Assembly (NCBI RefSeq): GCF_004770105.1
Contig: NZ_RQEY01000019.1
Coordinates: forward strand, 1-64,000
Direction of reading: 5' to 3'
Length of the DNA stretch: 64,000 nt
From: Leptospira andrefontaineae
Lineage (GTDB): Bacteria > Spirochaetota > Leptospiria > Leptospirales > Leptospiraceae
The notes beneath the pieces were generated by a model. The model worked only from the letters and a program-made list of their open reading frames with translations. It ran no database searches and was not told the origin of the DNA. Every line of letters starts with the position of its first letter. Within the stretch, counting starts at the first letter, position 1. Shown here one piece after another: positions 1 through 9,719 of this stretch. The position numbers and the translations under genes are program-made.

Positions 1-3000
1 TTCTTGCAAAGTCCAAAACATGGATGCAACTTTGTTATATGCATCCAATCAGATGATGAATTTCTTAAATAACGAATTAGGTGTTGTTCAAGATGCACTT
101 CAGGATTTGATCAATGGCAATACCGGAACTATGACCACACATTTGGGGCAGTCGGAATATACAAATAATACGAATACTTGTTTGGACAGCGGGAATCTTT
201 GTGGAGCAGAAGAACATCCTACTGCTAATGCAAGTTCCAGTCTTGCAGTGGCTGTTGCTGATTATTTAAATGAGAGCATGGTTAGCGGAGGTGCTGGTCT
301 TGCAAAGATGGTTGCAGATTATATCGATGGAAAGGTTACACAAACAGATCTGATCAACTGGATCATGTCTGCCTATTCAGACAGTCTACTTTCTGGAACC
401 GATGATCACAATCTTTTTGCACTTTTCGGTTTGGATCCTGGCACAACTCTCTCTGGTGTAGATTTGGCTTCAGCCAATCTTGTTGCCTTCAATGATGAGA
501 ATTATACTTACGATGGCTGGGATGGAGATTGGTCTAGCACGTATTGCCAACATTGGACCGGTTGTTTTGGGGTCTGGGGAACGAATCATGATTACCAAAC
601 TTATGGTGAGGACTTTGTAAATTACTCAACATCCCAATTTATTTGGTGGGGAGGAGAAGTTATAGGTTGGACTTTTGCTCTTCCGGAACAGCAGGACCAT
701 CTTTGGATAGATCTGAACTTTACAACCCAGAATAATAACTCAAGTGCAAACGTAACCACTTACCAAGATCTGGTCATCCAATTGCAAGGATTCCAGTATG
801 ATTGGACCCAGAATGTTATGCCTTCCATCACAAATTGGGTTACGCAAGTTGCAAATTACCAAGCTCAATATGATAATTGGCAGATCGAAAAGGCAAAAGC
901 GATCGCAGAAGCCCAAAGCACATACAGCCAGGGTGTAAGCGATTTACAGTCCCAAGAATCAGCTTGGATGGCCTCAATGACATCCATTCAAAACTCAGCG
1001 GAGAAGGCGTTTAACGCAGCAGAAAATGCTCTAAGAGATGCGAAAGGTCAGAGCAATTATGATTCCTTATACCAGCAGATCCTTGCCGGATTAAATAAAA
1101 ATAATGGAATTCCGAACGCGAATGCAGAAGCTTCTGCAAATTTAACTTCGTATACAGATGCACTTTCTAATTTATCTAAAGGTTTAAATGATAAATCTAC
1201 AAGTGGAATTCCGGATTCAACACTTCTTACCAATTTTGCAAATAGCTTTTCGAATCTGATAGCAGGCGCTTCTAATCTATCTCTTCTTTCTGCAACAAAC
1301 AATAGTGTCGTGGATAGTACTGCGAATTATATGCTCGGTATCGTAGATTCTATGAAAAACGAGAAAACATTCAAACAGAATGGTGTAGGTAGATTATTAG
1401 AAGCGAATCATATCCAAACGAAAGAAGTGGATGGAGAAACTTATGTATTGGATTCTCACGGTCAAAGGATCAAAGTATTAGATGATAATAATGAGCAGAA
1501 AAAAGACGAGGATGGAAACCTTGTTTATAAAACAATCGGAGACTGGATCCAAGAGAAATGTGGAGCTGACCTGGGTAATGGAGATTGTTCTAAATATGTA
1601 GAGAACAAGTATAGTGATGTGTCATACTCTAATGGAACAATCACAGCAACGACCAAAGGATTTACAGGCAAAACTCACCTAAAAGCAGGAGGAGATGCCA
1701 CCAATTATAACGATTATATATTCGATACAGAAGACAAAGTAGTTATGATCCATGCTCCTAAAAGAGTCATGATGGGAAGAGGGATCTCCAGCCTCGGAAA
1801 TGTATTCGATCAAGAAAGTAACGGAGTTGGAGATTATATAAGCTCCAGTTTCAGGAATTTAAATAGTTATCTATCCAATTCTAAAACATCTGCGAATCTA
1901 TTCTCTGAAGTTAGTGCATTAAGTTTACGTAATAATTCTCTTTCTAGTATGGCTTCTGAAAATGCCATGAGCCAAGTAAAAGTTGCCAACATGGTCGTGG
2001 ACTATGTGAAAACAGTACTACTTGGAGGAGCTACAACAGGCCAATGGGTGACTGGCCAAGTAAACCAAGCTATCCAGGATGTATATGCAACCGCTCTTGT
2101 GAAGGCATTCGATCTAGATCCTCAAGCAGCTTCTTTCGTAGCCGGAATGTATATGGCAAATCAGGAAGCCCACCAAGCAAGACATGAGATGAACACTCAG
2201 TATGGAGGACTTGGCTGGGGGGTGCATAAGGTAGAAGACGCATTCAACTCAGCGGGACTAGGAGCGTTGTTGGATACAATGACCTATGGGGCTACGATAG
2301 CGGACCAGATGCATAATGCGGAGAACTTGCAGGCATTAGACAGATGGAAGAATTTCAAGTATGATATGGCAGGATTTGCCGTCCAGAAATACGGACAGGA
2401 ACAAGGTTGGGATCCACAAAAGATAGCGGTATTCAGTCAATTTGCATCAGATTATTTGAAGATGAAAGATGCGAAGGAATCGTTCGGAATGAACGGATCA
2501 GAGTTTTCCCTACATTCGATTGCGGGAAACTTAAAATTTATAACAAGCCAGATTGACGGATTGTTTGCAGAGACCTATGAGGCGGGAATCAAGGGGGTCG
2601 CGCATTTAGGAGGAGAACTTGGAGCAGTAGGAGAACAAACAGAAAATAAAATCGGGGAACAAGTGAGATATCATACCAATGATATCAAGCTAAAAGACAT
2701 TAAAGATGCGATCCGTAATTGGAAGAATGACCCTCCGATGATCGCCGGAGAACTGATGCGTGAGTATGGGCAAAGCCAAGGTTGGTCGGATACACAAACT
2801 ACGGCGATGTCGAAATTAGTGTCAGACTACATGACGAGAGAACAAGCCAAACATGATCTTGAGGGGCGAACAACTAGATTAGGTATTTCGACTCTATTGA
2901 ACCCACTTGCTTCTGTCGCATATTTGGATCAGCAGCTATTTAATGGCGGGGTTACAACACTCTTTGCTAAAGGTTTGCGTGGAGCCGCTACCGGGATTGC

Positions 3001-6000
3001 GGATTTAGGAAGAGGTTTAGGAATAGCATCGGACGACTTCGTAGATAACGCATATAAAGAATCGCAGAATTGGTCGAACTATATGACAGCAGCGGATTTG
3101 AAAGCGAAAGCTCACCAGGGAGATATCAACAAAAATAGTATCATGGCGAATATCCGGGATCAAATATTCGATCAAATTGGTGAAGAGCTTGCGAATCAAT
3201 TTGGGGGAGATCCTCATATATTAGGTCAATTATTAAAACATCATATAGATCAACAAGAGGCGAAGAAAGCTGCAAGGGAACAAAGACTGAAAGATGCGGA
3301 GCTAACAGTCCAAGTAGCTGCCGCAGCTGCAATGGTATATTTTTCCGGAGGAACTGCCTCAGGTCAAGCCTCCAGTATGTTACAACAATCTTTCTTTAAT
3401 ATAGCTAGAGTAACCGCAGAAGGTACTAAAATTATATTCAATATAAGCAATGGACAGGCATTAGCATTAGGAGCAACAACCATTGCTCAAACAGTTATAG
3501 GAAGTGAACTGGGCGGAACTAACGGTGCAATAGCAGGGTTTACGAACGGAGTATTGACTGCATTTACATTAGGATCAAATACTCCAGTGACCGGCTTTGT
3601 AACTTGGACAAATCATAAAAATGCAAATATTATCACCGGGCAACAAGAAGTCAAAGGCGGCTGGGGAGGCGGAGTCAACATAAACGTAGTAAACCCTTCG
3701 AGCACGCTACTCTCGGAAATCGCGGCTAGCGGTTACAATATGGGCTTCAGTTTTACTCCTGGAAGTGGTTTGAATGTGAATGCAGGACTAAACTTTACGG
3801 GAGGACAAAGTGTAACCTTAGATTATAATCTAAGTAGTGGAAATTACACGGCAAACTATAGTGCAGATGCCTGGGATTCAAAGAACGACAAACATCATGG
3901 AGGCTTTAGCATTTCTGCGAGCAAAGATGGAAGTGCCAGTTTAGATACTTACTACAACTACGGTAATAAGGCTATCCCTCCACAATTCAGAGGCCATGGA
4001 GGAACATTATCGTTTAGTAATGATGGCACTATGACGATGAGTGGCCAAGTCCAGGGAGCTACAGCCGCTTCCCTAACCTACGATACGAATACACATAGTT
4101 TTGGAAAGCTAACAGGAAATCAGAACTTCTTAGGGGAATTCGTCCAAGGTTTGGGAGCGGAACATGCTCAGGATAACTTCACGCATGCACAATATGAGTT
4201 ACTTAAACCGATGGCAGGAATGCTTGTGAAGATGGACCTAATGACCGTAGAAGAAGCACAGGGTGCATTAGGATTATCTCAGAGAGGAGAGTTTAAGGAA
4301 AATAATGTAAATGCTGAAGCAATCCTAAAGACTTTTGAAAATTATAAACAAGTAATGAAGGATCGTGGTCTGGCAGATGCTTGGGCGGATGAAATCAAGG
4401 CGGCAGGAGATTCCATCGGATTGAAGGTGGAAGTTGCGAAAGGTCAATCGGACAAATCAACTTGGGATAGACTAGTATCCGGTGTTAAAGGTGACTTTGC
4501 TCAAACGTTTGGGTTATCCAATGATGGAACCAATTCCGTAGAGAATAATGTCTTTAGAACCAAGACTTGCTTTGTCGCAGGAACCTTAGTCAAAACAAAA
4601 TCAGGATATACTCCAATAGAAAAACTTCAAATCGGAGACTTCGTATTATCTCTAAATGAAGAAACCGGGGAGTTATCTTATAAAAAAGTAACAGAGAAGT
4701 TTATCCATGAGGTTCATTCTGTTCACGAACTTACTTATGATAATGGAAATAAGATAACAACAACCTGGAACCACCCGTTCTATATTAGAGGAACAGGATG
4801 GGTCCAAGCTGAGAATTTAAGCAGTCATGAGAGAAGTGTCACTTCCAGAAGTATTCGAAATGCCGATCTTGTTTCGTATAAAAGATCTAATGTGAGTGCT
4901 GCGATCGCAGGATCAAGGAATACAGTTCAAATTGAGAATTCATGGAGCGAAGAATATAATGGAACTCTTGGCATTCGGAGTATAGAAGAAAAATTCCATA
5001 CAGAGAAAGTTTATAATATAGAAGTAGAAGGAAATCATACTTATTTCGTTTCGAAAGACGAAGTGCTGGTTCATAACTACGCTGACCAGCTAGAGAATTC
5101 CGTAAGTAAAGCAAGAGAGGACTTAGCGGATTTACAGAAAGCGAATCGTAAACTTTTTGCAACGGATGCAATCGTAGAAGATAGAGATCTTGCTAATAAG
5201 TTAGGTAGTTTAGAGACTAAGCTTAATAAATTCGACGAAGAAGGCAGAAGATTAGAAAAAGATAAGAAGGCGTTGCTATCAACGGTAGACTCTGCCAAAG
5301 GGAATTTAGCTCTAATAGAAAGAAAGAATTCCTTACTTCTGGATATTATAAGAAGTAAGGATGCAGACAATCTGTCCGGTATTAAGGAAATCCGAGAAGC
5401 TTTGAAGGGTGTTAAGCCTAGCGAAGGATTTACGAAGTCGCATCTGGAAGCTATAGATAAATGGGTCAAGGGAGATATCTTGAATAACCCAATAGCAAAA
5501 GCAGGCTTGAAGACAGGTGTAAGTTTCGATGTGAGCGCAATGTATCGAGATAGAACTGTCTCCGATGCCAAAATCTACGGATTGGCCTGGAAGGCGGCTA
5601 TGGATGTGGGAAGTGCCTCGGATGTTGCTCATGCAAGAAAAACAATCAGCGATCTAGAGCCAAAGATACGAGCTAAGGTATCTGAGATTGATAAGATTGG
5701 TGTTGATTTAGCTAAGGAAGTGAATCGAACAAACGGAGAAATCCAAGCCTATCTCGTAGATAAACAATACGGTAATGCAGAATTTTCTAAATACTTTGCC
5801 ACACGCGATCTGTTGAAAAACGAATCGCAATATAAGAAATTCGATTCGGAGACCACTTACTTTAAAGGGGAAGGAAAGGCAAAATTCGAATCGATCAAGA
5901 ACGATTTAACGGGATTAAACAAATCCGATTATCTGACTGCTGAGCAAAAGAAAAACTTCGATGGTTTGGTTGAATCGAGGGAAAAGGTAGAGGCATACGA

Positions 6001-7687
6001 TCGGATTAGAAGAGAAGTTGCAGAGGTAAAATCCTCAAAAGATCCAGAATACCAGAAGTTAAAGGATAAGTTTAGTTCTCAGCAAGAAGCTTATGAAAAC
6101 GCGAAGAGTAACGCAGATGGACTTCGCCAATATATAAAACAAAGAGAAGAATTATTATCAACCGGGGGCGCAAAGTTAGATTCAAATGCTGAGATCAAAG
6201 CGCTACGCTCAGGTTTGGATAAACTCGAAACAAATGTGAAAACACTTTCGAAGTCGCTGAAAACTGCATATGGAGAAATGGATGCCAGGATGCAGACGAT
6301 CATCAAAGAAACAAGCTCACTCCAAGCATATGGACCGGAAATCGCAAAACAGGCGAAAGCGAAAGCGATGTTAAAAGATCCGGAATATATGAAGAATCAG
6401 GAAGAAATAGCAAGTTTGAAAAATCGACAAGATTCTTCGCTTTCAAAGCTGGATGACCTGATGAATGGTCCGGATCATACAAAGAATAAGCTTGCCACAC
6501 TTGAACAACGCAATGGAGAGATACTTAAAGCGTATATTAAATCGGAAGAGAAGTCATTTGTAGAGATCCGTGATGGAATCGGCAAAGAAGGAATGAAACA
6601 TTTTGACGAGAATCTGCAAAAACAGTTAACCGAATTACGAACGAAAGTCCTGAATGATAGCTATAACTCAGTGACAGGAGAATTTAAGGGAGAATTTGCT
6701 AAGTTAAATAATCCGACACCGACTGAATACACTCTTAAAGATGCTGAGTTTAATTTTAGATTTAGCGAAAAAGTCCAACCTTCAGAAAAACATATGGATC
6801 TCTATGCAAAAGAAATCGCAAGGGATTATACTCAAAAGAATGGAAAGGTTTTATCTTCAGACGATGTCGAACGAATCGTTAAGCGATCTACAGCTTCGCC
6901 GGAAGAGATGGCAGGATTTAGTAAAGGGGAATTTAATCCTAAAAACCCTGAACATGTAATGAAGCTGGCCGATGCTTTGGTAAATCCTAATCATGCAAGG
7001 CAAGATCAATTTGGACCTTTAGCAACGCAGTTAGGAGCAGTTTTTGATATTATTCGCTCTGAGGCTGGCGGAGATAAGAGTAAGTTTCAACCTGATGAAA
7101 GCATCAAAAATAATCCAAATGCACTGGCAGAGTTTAATTCGGTAAGAGATTGGATCTTCTCAGGTAAAAGCCCAATAGAAATGGGAAATACAACGTCAGC
7201 CGCATTGTGCAGGGTGTATTATAATTTTGCGCAGACGATACTCACTGGAAAGATATCAGCGGATACGAATCTTGCGACATTCATGACACATAAGATTCGA
7301 ATAGGAGGTGTTTCCATTGGTGAAACAAATAAAGCTCCTGTATTCGATAGAGGGTTTACGAATGGGTATACTGAACATGTGACGATTCCCGGTCTGGAAG
7401 GAAATAACTTTGAGAAATTCAGATTCAATTCTAAAGGTGAACCTTTGGGAATATCTGGAGCGATTTCGCAAGAGAAAGTGCGAGGTTACTTAAAGGATTT
7501 GCCAGCGGGTAGTGTTGTTCAAGTATTTGCGAATACGGATACTACTCCAGGACCGAATCACTATTTCTTTATAATTAAGGATGTTGATGGTGATTGGAAA
7601 AATATGAACAATAATGGAGGAAAAGCATATTATGAACCTTTTGACTGGAAGAAAAATAGAATTTACGGATTATATTATGATAAGTAG
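1..7687 (+). CDS. Giant polymorphic-toxin-like protein with Hint domain, 5' end outside window
   Basis: The frame is open from base 2, so the ATG at 20 is probably internal and the gene starts to the left. Residue numbers here count that ATG as 1. Four degenerate helical repeats lie near residues 682-731, 776-821, 894-947 and 1041-1090; two share a YGQ(E/S)QGW core. A glycine/serine/asparagine-rich beta segment (about 1180-1390) follows. A Hint (hedgehog/intein) domain spans C1517 to H1685-N1686 with a TWNHPF block at H1585. The residue after Asn is Tyr, so cleavage is more likely than splicing. Residues about 1690-2350 are Lys/Glu-rich coiled coil. The final module has Cys2397 at the start of a helix (ALCRVYYNF) and His2514 in a strand (GPNHYFFII), an order seen in NlpC/P60 and papain-like hydrolases. 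I believe the N-terminal part matches the leptospiral largest-protein family (TIGR04388), from memory. Function as a secreted toxin is inference. Confidence 0.85.
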   Translation, partial: SCKVQNMDATLLYASNQMMNFLNNELGVVQDALQDLINGNTGTMTTHLGQSEYTNNTNTCLDSGNLCGAEEHPTANASSSLAVAVADYLNESMVSGGAGLAKMVADYIDGKVTQTDLINWIMSAYSDSLLSGTDDHNLFALFGLDPGTTLSGVDLASANLVAFNDENYTYDGWDGDWSSTYCQHWTGCFGVWGTNHDYQTYGEDFVNYSTSQFIWWGGEVIGWTFALPEQQDHLWIDLNFTTQNNNSSANVTTYQDLVIQLQGFQYDWTQNVMPSITNWVTQVANYQAQYDNWQIEKAKAIAEAQSTYSQGVSDLQSQESAWMASMTSIQNSAEKAFNAAENALRDAKGQSNYDSLYQQILAGLNKNNGIPNANAEASANLTSYTDALSNLSKGLNDKSTSGIPDSTLLTNFANSFSNLIAGASNLSLLSATNNSVVDSTANYMLGIVDSMKNEKTFKQNGVGRLLEANHIQTKEVDGETYVLDSHGQRIKVLDDNNEQKKDEDGNLVYKTIGDWIQEKCGADLGNGDCSKYVENKYSDVSYSNGTITATTKGFTGKTHLKAGGDATNYNDYIFDTEDKVVMIHAPKRVMMGRGISSLGNVFDQESNGVGDYISSSFRNLNSYLSNSKTSANLFSEVSALSLRNNSLSSMASENAMSQVKVANMVVDYVKTVLLGGATTGQWVTGQVNQAIQDVYATALVKAFDLDPQAASFVAGMYMANQEAHQARHEMNTQYGGLGWGVHKVEDAFNSAGLGALLDTMTYGATIADQMHNAENLQALDRWKNFKYDMAGFAVQKYGQEQGWDPQKIAVFSQFASDYLKMKDAKESFGMNGSEFSLHSIAGNLKFITSQIDGLFAETYEAGIKGVAHLGGELGAVGEQTENKIGEQVRYHTNDIKLKDIKDAIRNWKNDPPMIAGELMREYGQSQGWSDTQTTAMSKLVSDYMTREQAKHDLEGRTTRLGISTLLNPLASVAYLDQQLFNGGVTTLFAKGLRGAATGIADLGRGLGIASDDFVDNAYKESQNWSNYMTAADLKAKAHQGDINKNSIMANIRDQIFDQIGEELANQFGGDPHILGQLLKHHIDQQEAKKAAREQRLKDAELTVQVAAAAAMVYFSGGTASGQASSMLQQSFFNIARVTAEGTKIIFNISNGQALALGATTIAQTVIGSELGGTNGAIAGFTNGVLTAFTLGSNTPVTGFVTWTNHKNANIITGQQEVKGGWGGGVNINVVNPSSTLLSEIAASGYNMGFSFTPGSGLNVNAGLNFTGGQSVTLDYNLSSGNYTANYSADAWDSKNDKHHGGFSISASKDGSASLDTYYNYGNKAIPPQFRGHGGTLSFSNDGTMTMSGQVQGATAASLTYDTNTHSFGKLTGNQNFLGEFVQGLGAEHAQDNFTHAQYELLKPMAGMLVKMDLMTVEEAQGALGLSQRGEFKENNVNAEAILKTFENYKQVMKDRGLADAWADEIKAAGDSIGLKVEVAKGQSDKSTWDRLVSGVKGDFAQTFGLSNDGTNSVENNVFRTKTCFVAGTLVKTKSGYTPIEKLQIGDFVLSLNEETGELSYKKVTEKFIHEVHSVHELTYDNGNKITTTWNHPFYIRGTGWVQAENLSSHERSVTSRSIRNADLVSYKRSNVSAAIAGSRNTVQIENSWSEEYNGTLGIRSIEEKFHTEKVYNIEVEGNHTYFVSKDEVLVHNYADQLENSVSKAREDLADLQKANRKLFATDAIVEDRDLANKLGSLETKLNKFDEEGRRLEKDKKALLSTVDSAKGNLALIERKNSLLLDIIRSKDADNLSGIKEIREALKGVKPSEGFTKSHLEAIDKWVKGDILNNPIAKAGLKTGVSFDVSAMYRDRTVSDAKIYGLAWKAAMDVGSASDVAHARKTISDLEPKIRAKVSEIDKIGVDLAKEVNRTNGEIQAYLVDKQYGNAEFSKYFATRDLLKNESQYKKFDSETTYFKGEGKAKFESIKNDLTGLNKSDYLTAEQKKNFDGLVESREKVEAYDRIRREVAEVKSSKDPEYQKLKDKFSSQQEAYENAKSNADGLRQYIKQREELLSTGGAKLDSNAEIKALRSGLDKLETNVKTLSKSLKTAYGEMDARMQTIIKETSSLQAYGPEIAKQAKAKAMLKDPEYMKNQEEIASLKNRQDSSLSKLDDLMNGPDHTKNKLATLEQRNGEILKAYIKSEEKSFVEIRDGIGKEGMKHFDENLQKQLTELRTKVLNDSYNSVTGEFKGEFAKLNNPTPTEYTLKDAEFNFRFSEKVQPSEKHMDLYAKEIARDYTQKNGKVLSSDDVERIVKRSTASPEEMAGFSKGEFNPKNPEHVMKLADALVNPNHARQDQFGPLATQLGAVFDIIRSEAGGDKSKFQPDESIKNNPNALAEFNSVRDWIFSGKSPIEMGNTTSAALCRVYYNFAQTILTGKISADTNLATFMTHKIRIGGVSIGETNKAPVFDRGFTNGYTEHVTIPGLEGNNFEKFRFNSKGEPLGISGAISQEKVRGYLKDLPAGSVVQVFANTDTTPGPNHYFFIIKDVDGDWKNMNNNGGKAYYEPFDWKKNRIYGLYYDK

Positions 7688-8333
7688 GATTATTGTAATA
7701 TCGTTTCTTTCTTTTTCCTTTGCATATTGCAAAGGAAATACGCAGAAGTCTGAAGTGAATAATCAAGATCTGTATGCTATACCTAAGAATATGATTGGTA
7801 AACTATACTCAAATACATATGATTTTGATATTAACAAGATTCCAAAAGTAATTGTTATTTCACCTGATCAGCACGAAGGGTATTTGGGTACACTAAAGGC
7901 GAATTCTAATCATTGTGGTTTGATCGATTTAGAAAAGGGAAAAGTTTTTTTTAAAATGGGAGATGTCAAGAAAGACTTCTCTTTCAAAGTTATATATCTA
8001 GGAGAAAGAAAGCTAGCTTTTATAGATGAAAGTAACCGAGGATATGTAGGATACTATAGATACACAAAAGGCTCACTGGGAATAGAAGGTCACCGTTTCT
8101 ATCTTTATCCATTATCTTTATTGAATGAATCAAAGATAGATGAAGAAGTACGTGAAATTAATTCAGGAGCCATTGTTAGCGGTAATTATACAGTCTCTTT
8201 TGATGCCGTTGGTGATTCAAAATATAGCACACTTGAAAAATGCGAACAAGAAGAAATCAAGCGGGAAAAGGGGCAAGAACAGATAACGGAAGAGCTAAAA
8301 AAGCTGGGGCAAGATAAGCCAGCGACACCTTAA
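7677..8333 (+). CDS. Putative immunity lipoprotein for the upstream toxin module
   Basis: This 218-residue protein starts at the ATG at 7677, inside the last codons of the toxin gene, an 11-base overlap implying translational coupling. The chosen start gives a short hydrophobic signal ending SFAYC with lipidation Cys18; the longer reading frame from 7614 would bury that signal. It is clearly paralogous to the lipoprotein at 9034: both have a TYDF segment, an HCG motif, an IEG...FYPL segment, a second conserved Cys (KCE/ECE) and a C-terminal EELK. Two conserved cysteines suggest an oxidised, extracytoplasmic protein. Position directly after a toxin module fits the toxin/immunity layout, and lipidation would place protection in the periplasm. 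The immunity role is inferred from context only. Confidence 0.8.
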   Translation: MISRIIVISFLSFSFAYCKGNTQKSEVNNQDLYAIPKNMIGKLYSNTYDFDINKIPKVIVISPDQHEGYLGTLKANSNHCGLIDLEKGKVFFKMGDVKKDFSFKVIYLGERKLAFIDESNRGYVGYYRYTKGSLGIEGHRFYLYPLSLLNESKIDEEVREINSGAIVSGNYTVSFDAVGDSKYSTLEKCEQEEIKREKGQEQITEELKKLGQDKPATP

Positions 8334-8345
8334 GAATAGATCAGA

Positions 8346-8369
8346 AACCCAGCTTCGGCTGGGTTTTTT
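8346..8369 (+). terminator. Rho-independent terminator after toxin/immunity pair
   Basis: Perfect 8-bp stem (AACCCAGC, TTCG tetraloop, GCTGGGTT) running into six T residues, 13 bases after the lipoprotein stop codon. It separates the full toxin/immunity pair from the orphan cassette. Confidence 0.93.
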
Positions 8370-8561
8370 CGTAATAGGGGTTCAAACCCTTTCTGTGTTT
8401 ATAACTTTACATAAATTTGATTATATTGAACACAAATTCTGAAAACTTAAATGAATTGAAGTTTGGATAAGTGAGCAATATTCCTTTCAGAAACAGTGAC
8501 GGGTCATTTAAAAAACCCAGAAGCGCACCATCGAATTATAAATATTTTTAAATTATAATAA

Positions 8562-9047
8562 CTTTATACTTCTTCGACTGGAAGAATTTCTCCGAATGTA
8601 TCTTTAGGAGAATTCATGACTCATAAGATCCGAATTGGTGGAGTATCAATGGGTAAAGATACGAAAGCACCAGTCTTTGATGAAGGTTATACGAACGGAT
8701 ATTCCAAACACGTAACCTTAAACGGATTAAAAGGAAATGATTTTGAGAAATTCAGTTTCGGAGAAAATGGAGTTCCGATTGGAATAACTGCAGCGATGCC
8801 ACCAGCAGAAGTGCAGAAAAGAATAAAGGATTTGCCAGTTGGTTCGGTAGTACAAATATTTACTGATACAAATGGAACTCCAGGCCCGAATCACTATTGT
8901 TTCATTATTAAGGATATGGACGAACAGTGGACGTACGTTAACAATAATGATGCTAAATTATTTGGCGGCTCAATAGGCGATGCGCCAGGTGACGTTATTT
9001 CCTGGAAAAAATTAAGAATATTTGGATTGTATTATGACAAAAATTAA
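8562..9047 (+). pseudogene. Orphan toxin C-terminal module (truncated copy)
   Basis: The ATG at 8616 has a good AGGAG Shine-Dalgarno and opens a 143-residue frame (8616-9047). That frame aligns nearly end to end with the last 134 residues of the giant toxin: both begin MTHKIRIGGVS and share the APVFD, TNGY, FEKF, KDLP-GSVVQ, TPGPNHY and GLYYDK segments. Homology continues in frame upstream of the ATG (STGRISPNVSLGEF against LTGKISADTNLATF) back to a stop at 8559-8561. The piece is therefore a 3' fragment of a once longer gene. It lacks the helix with the putative catalytic Cys but keeps the His (NHYCFII). A 7-residue insertion lies near its end. It may be translated as a small inactive protein, or may serve only as a donor for recombination into the upstream gene. 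Confidence 0.8.
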
Positions 9048-9639
9048 TATTGTGCTAATTGCTGTATTTTTCTTAACCTTGTGTAAAGAAAAGCCTAAAG
9101 AATCGAATGATCAATACGCATTTCCAGTTGATTATTCTAATTCTGATAATGTTAAGACTTACGACTTTGAAGTAGGAGAAAACCCAAGCTTATTTTTCTT
9201 TGAACTTAATAGTAATTCTTATCTTAATCTTAAAGGCTCAAATGAGTCGCATTGTGGTAGTTTTGATTTCGGAAAGAAACTTGTAACCATTCGGAAGACA
9301 GGAACTGGACAAGAATTAGCTTGGAATCTGAAATATGTAGGTAAAAATATTTTCATTGCAACCGACGAAAAACAGAGGGGTTTTGCTATTCAATATAAAT
9401 ATAAAAAATCTCCTAAAATAGAAGGAAGAATTCTCTACTCGTTCAATTTTTATCCGTTAGCAAACATTGTTGATTTAAAAACTGGGAGTGAGTTGTTTAC
9501 TGCACGTTGGAATTTAGAAACTCTTTCAGAAATTAAGACTTTATCTGAATGTGAAAAATTTATACTGCATGAAGCAACTTTGCAAAAACGGATTGATGAA
9601 GAGCTCAAGGAAGTCAGCCCAGATATGGCCCCTCCTTGA
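9034..9639 (+). CDS. Second putative immunity lipoprotein (orphan cassette)
   Basis: This 201-residue protein starts at the ATG at 9034, overlapping the end of the orphan toxin fragment by 14 bases, the same arrangement as the first pair. The signal is MTKINIVLIAVFFLTLC with lipidation Cys17. It shares the TYDF, HCG, IEG, FYPL and (S)ECE motifs with the lipoprotein at 7677, but the two have diverged substantially, as expected for immunity proteins matched to different toxin variants. A frame 12 bases longer exists but lengthens the signal without benefit. Function is inferred from position and paralogy. Confidence 0.8.
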   Translation: MTKINIVLIAVFFLTLCKEKPKESNDQYAFPVDYSNSDNVKTYDFEVGENPSLFFFELNSNSYLNLKGSNESHCGSFDFGKKLVTIRKTGTGQELAWNLKYVGKNIFIATDEKQRGFAIQYKYKKSPKIEGRILYSFNFYPLANIVDLKTGSELFTARWNLETLSEIKTLSECEKFILHEATLQKRIDEELKEVSPDMAPP

Positions 9640-9642
9640 AAT

Positions 9643-9677
9643 AAATTGGAGATGGAACTGGAAAAAACTCCAATTTT
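9643..9677 (+). terminator. Probable terminator after orphan immunity gene
   Basis: A 9-bp perfect stem (AAATTGGAG with CTCCAATTT) around a 16-base loop begins 4 bases after the stop codon and runs into a T-rich stretch. The loop is long, so the strength is uncertain. Confidence 0.5.
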
Positions 9678-9719
9678 GCAATATTTGTTTTTATGCTTTC
9701 CTTTGAGATCTATATATTA

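Noticed and set aside
4568..5077. Self-splicing intein
   Set aside because: The domain ends His-Asn followed by Tyr, not Cys, Ser or Thr, and sits before a toxin-like tail, so a cleaving Hint domain is the better reading.
5077..5571. 164-codon antisense frame within the coiled coil
   Set aside because: It mirrors the biased Lys/Glu codons of the plus-strand gene; no ribosome site or recognisable product.
8575..8600. FDWKN-like codons resembling the toxin C-terminus
   Set aside because: They are in a different frame from the orphan module. The frame of the module itself aligns better (TGRIS...GEF), so the FDWK reading is chance.
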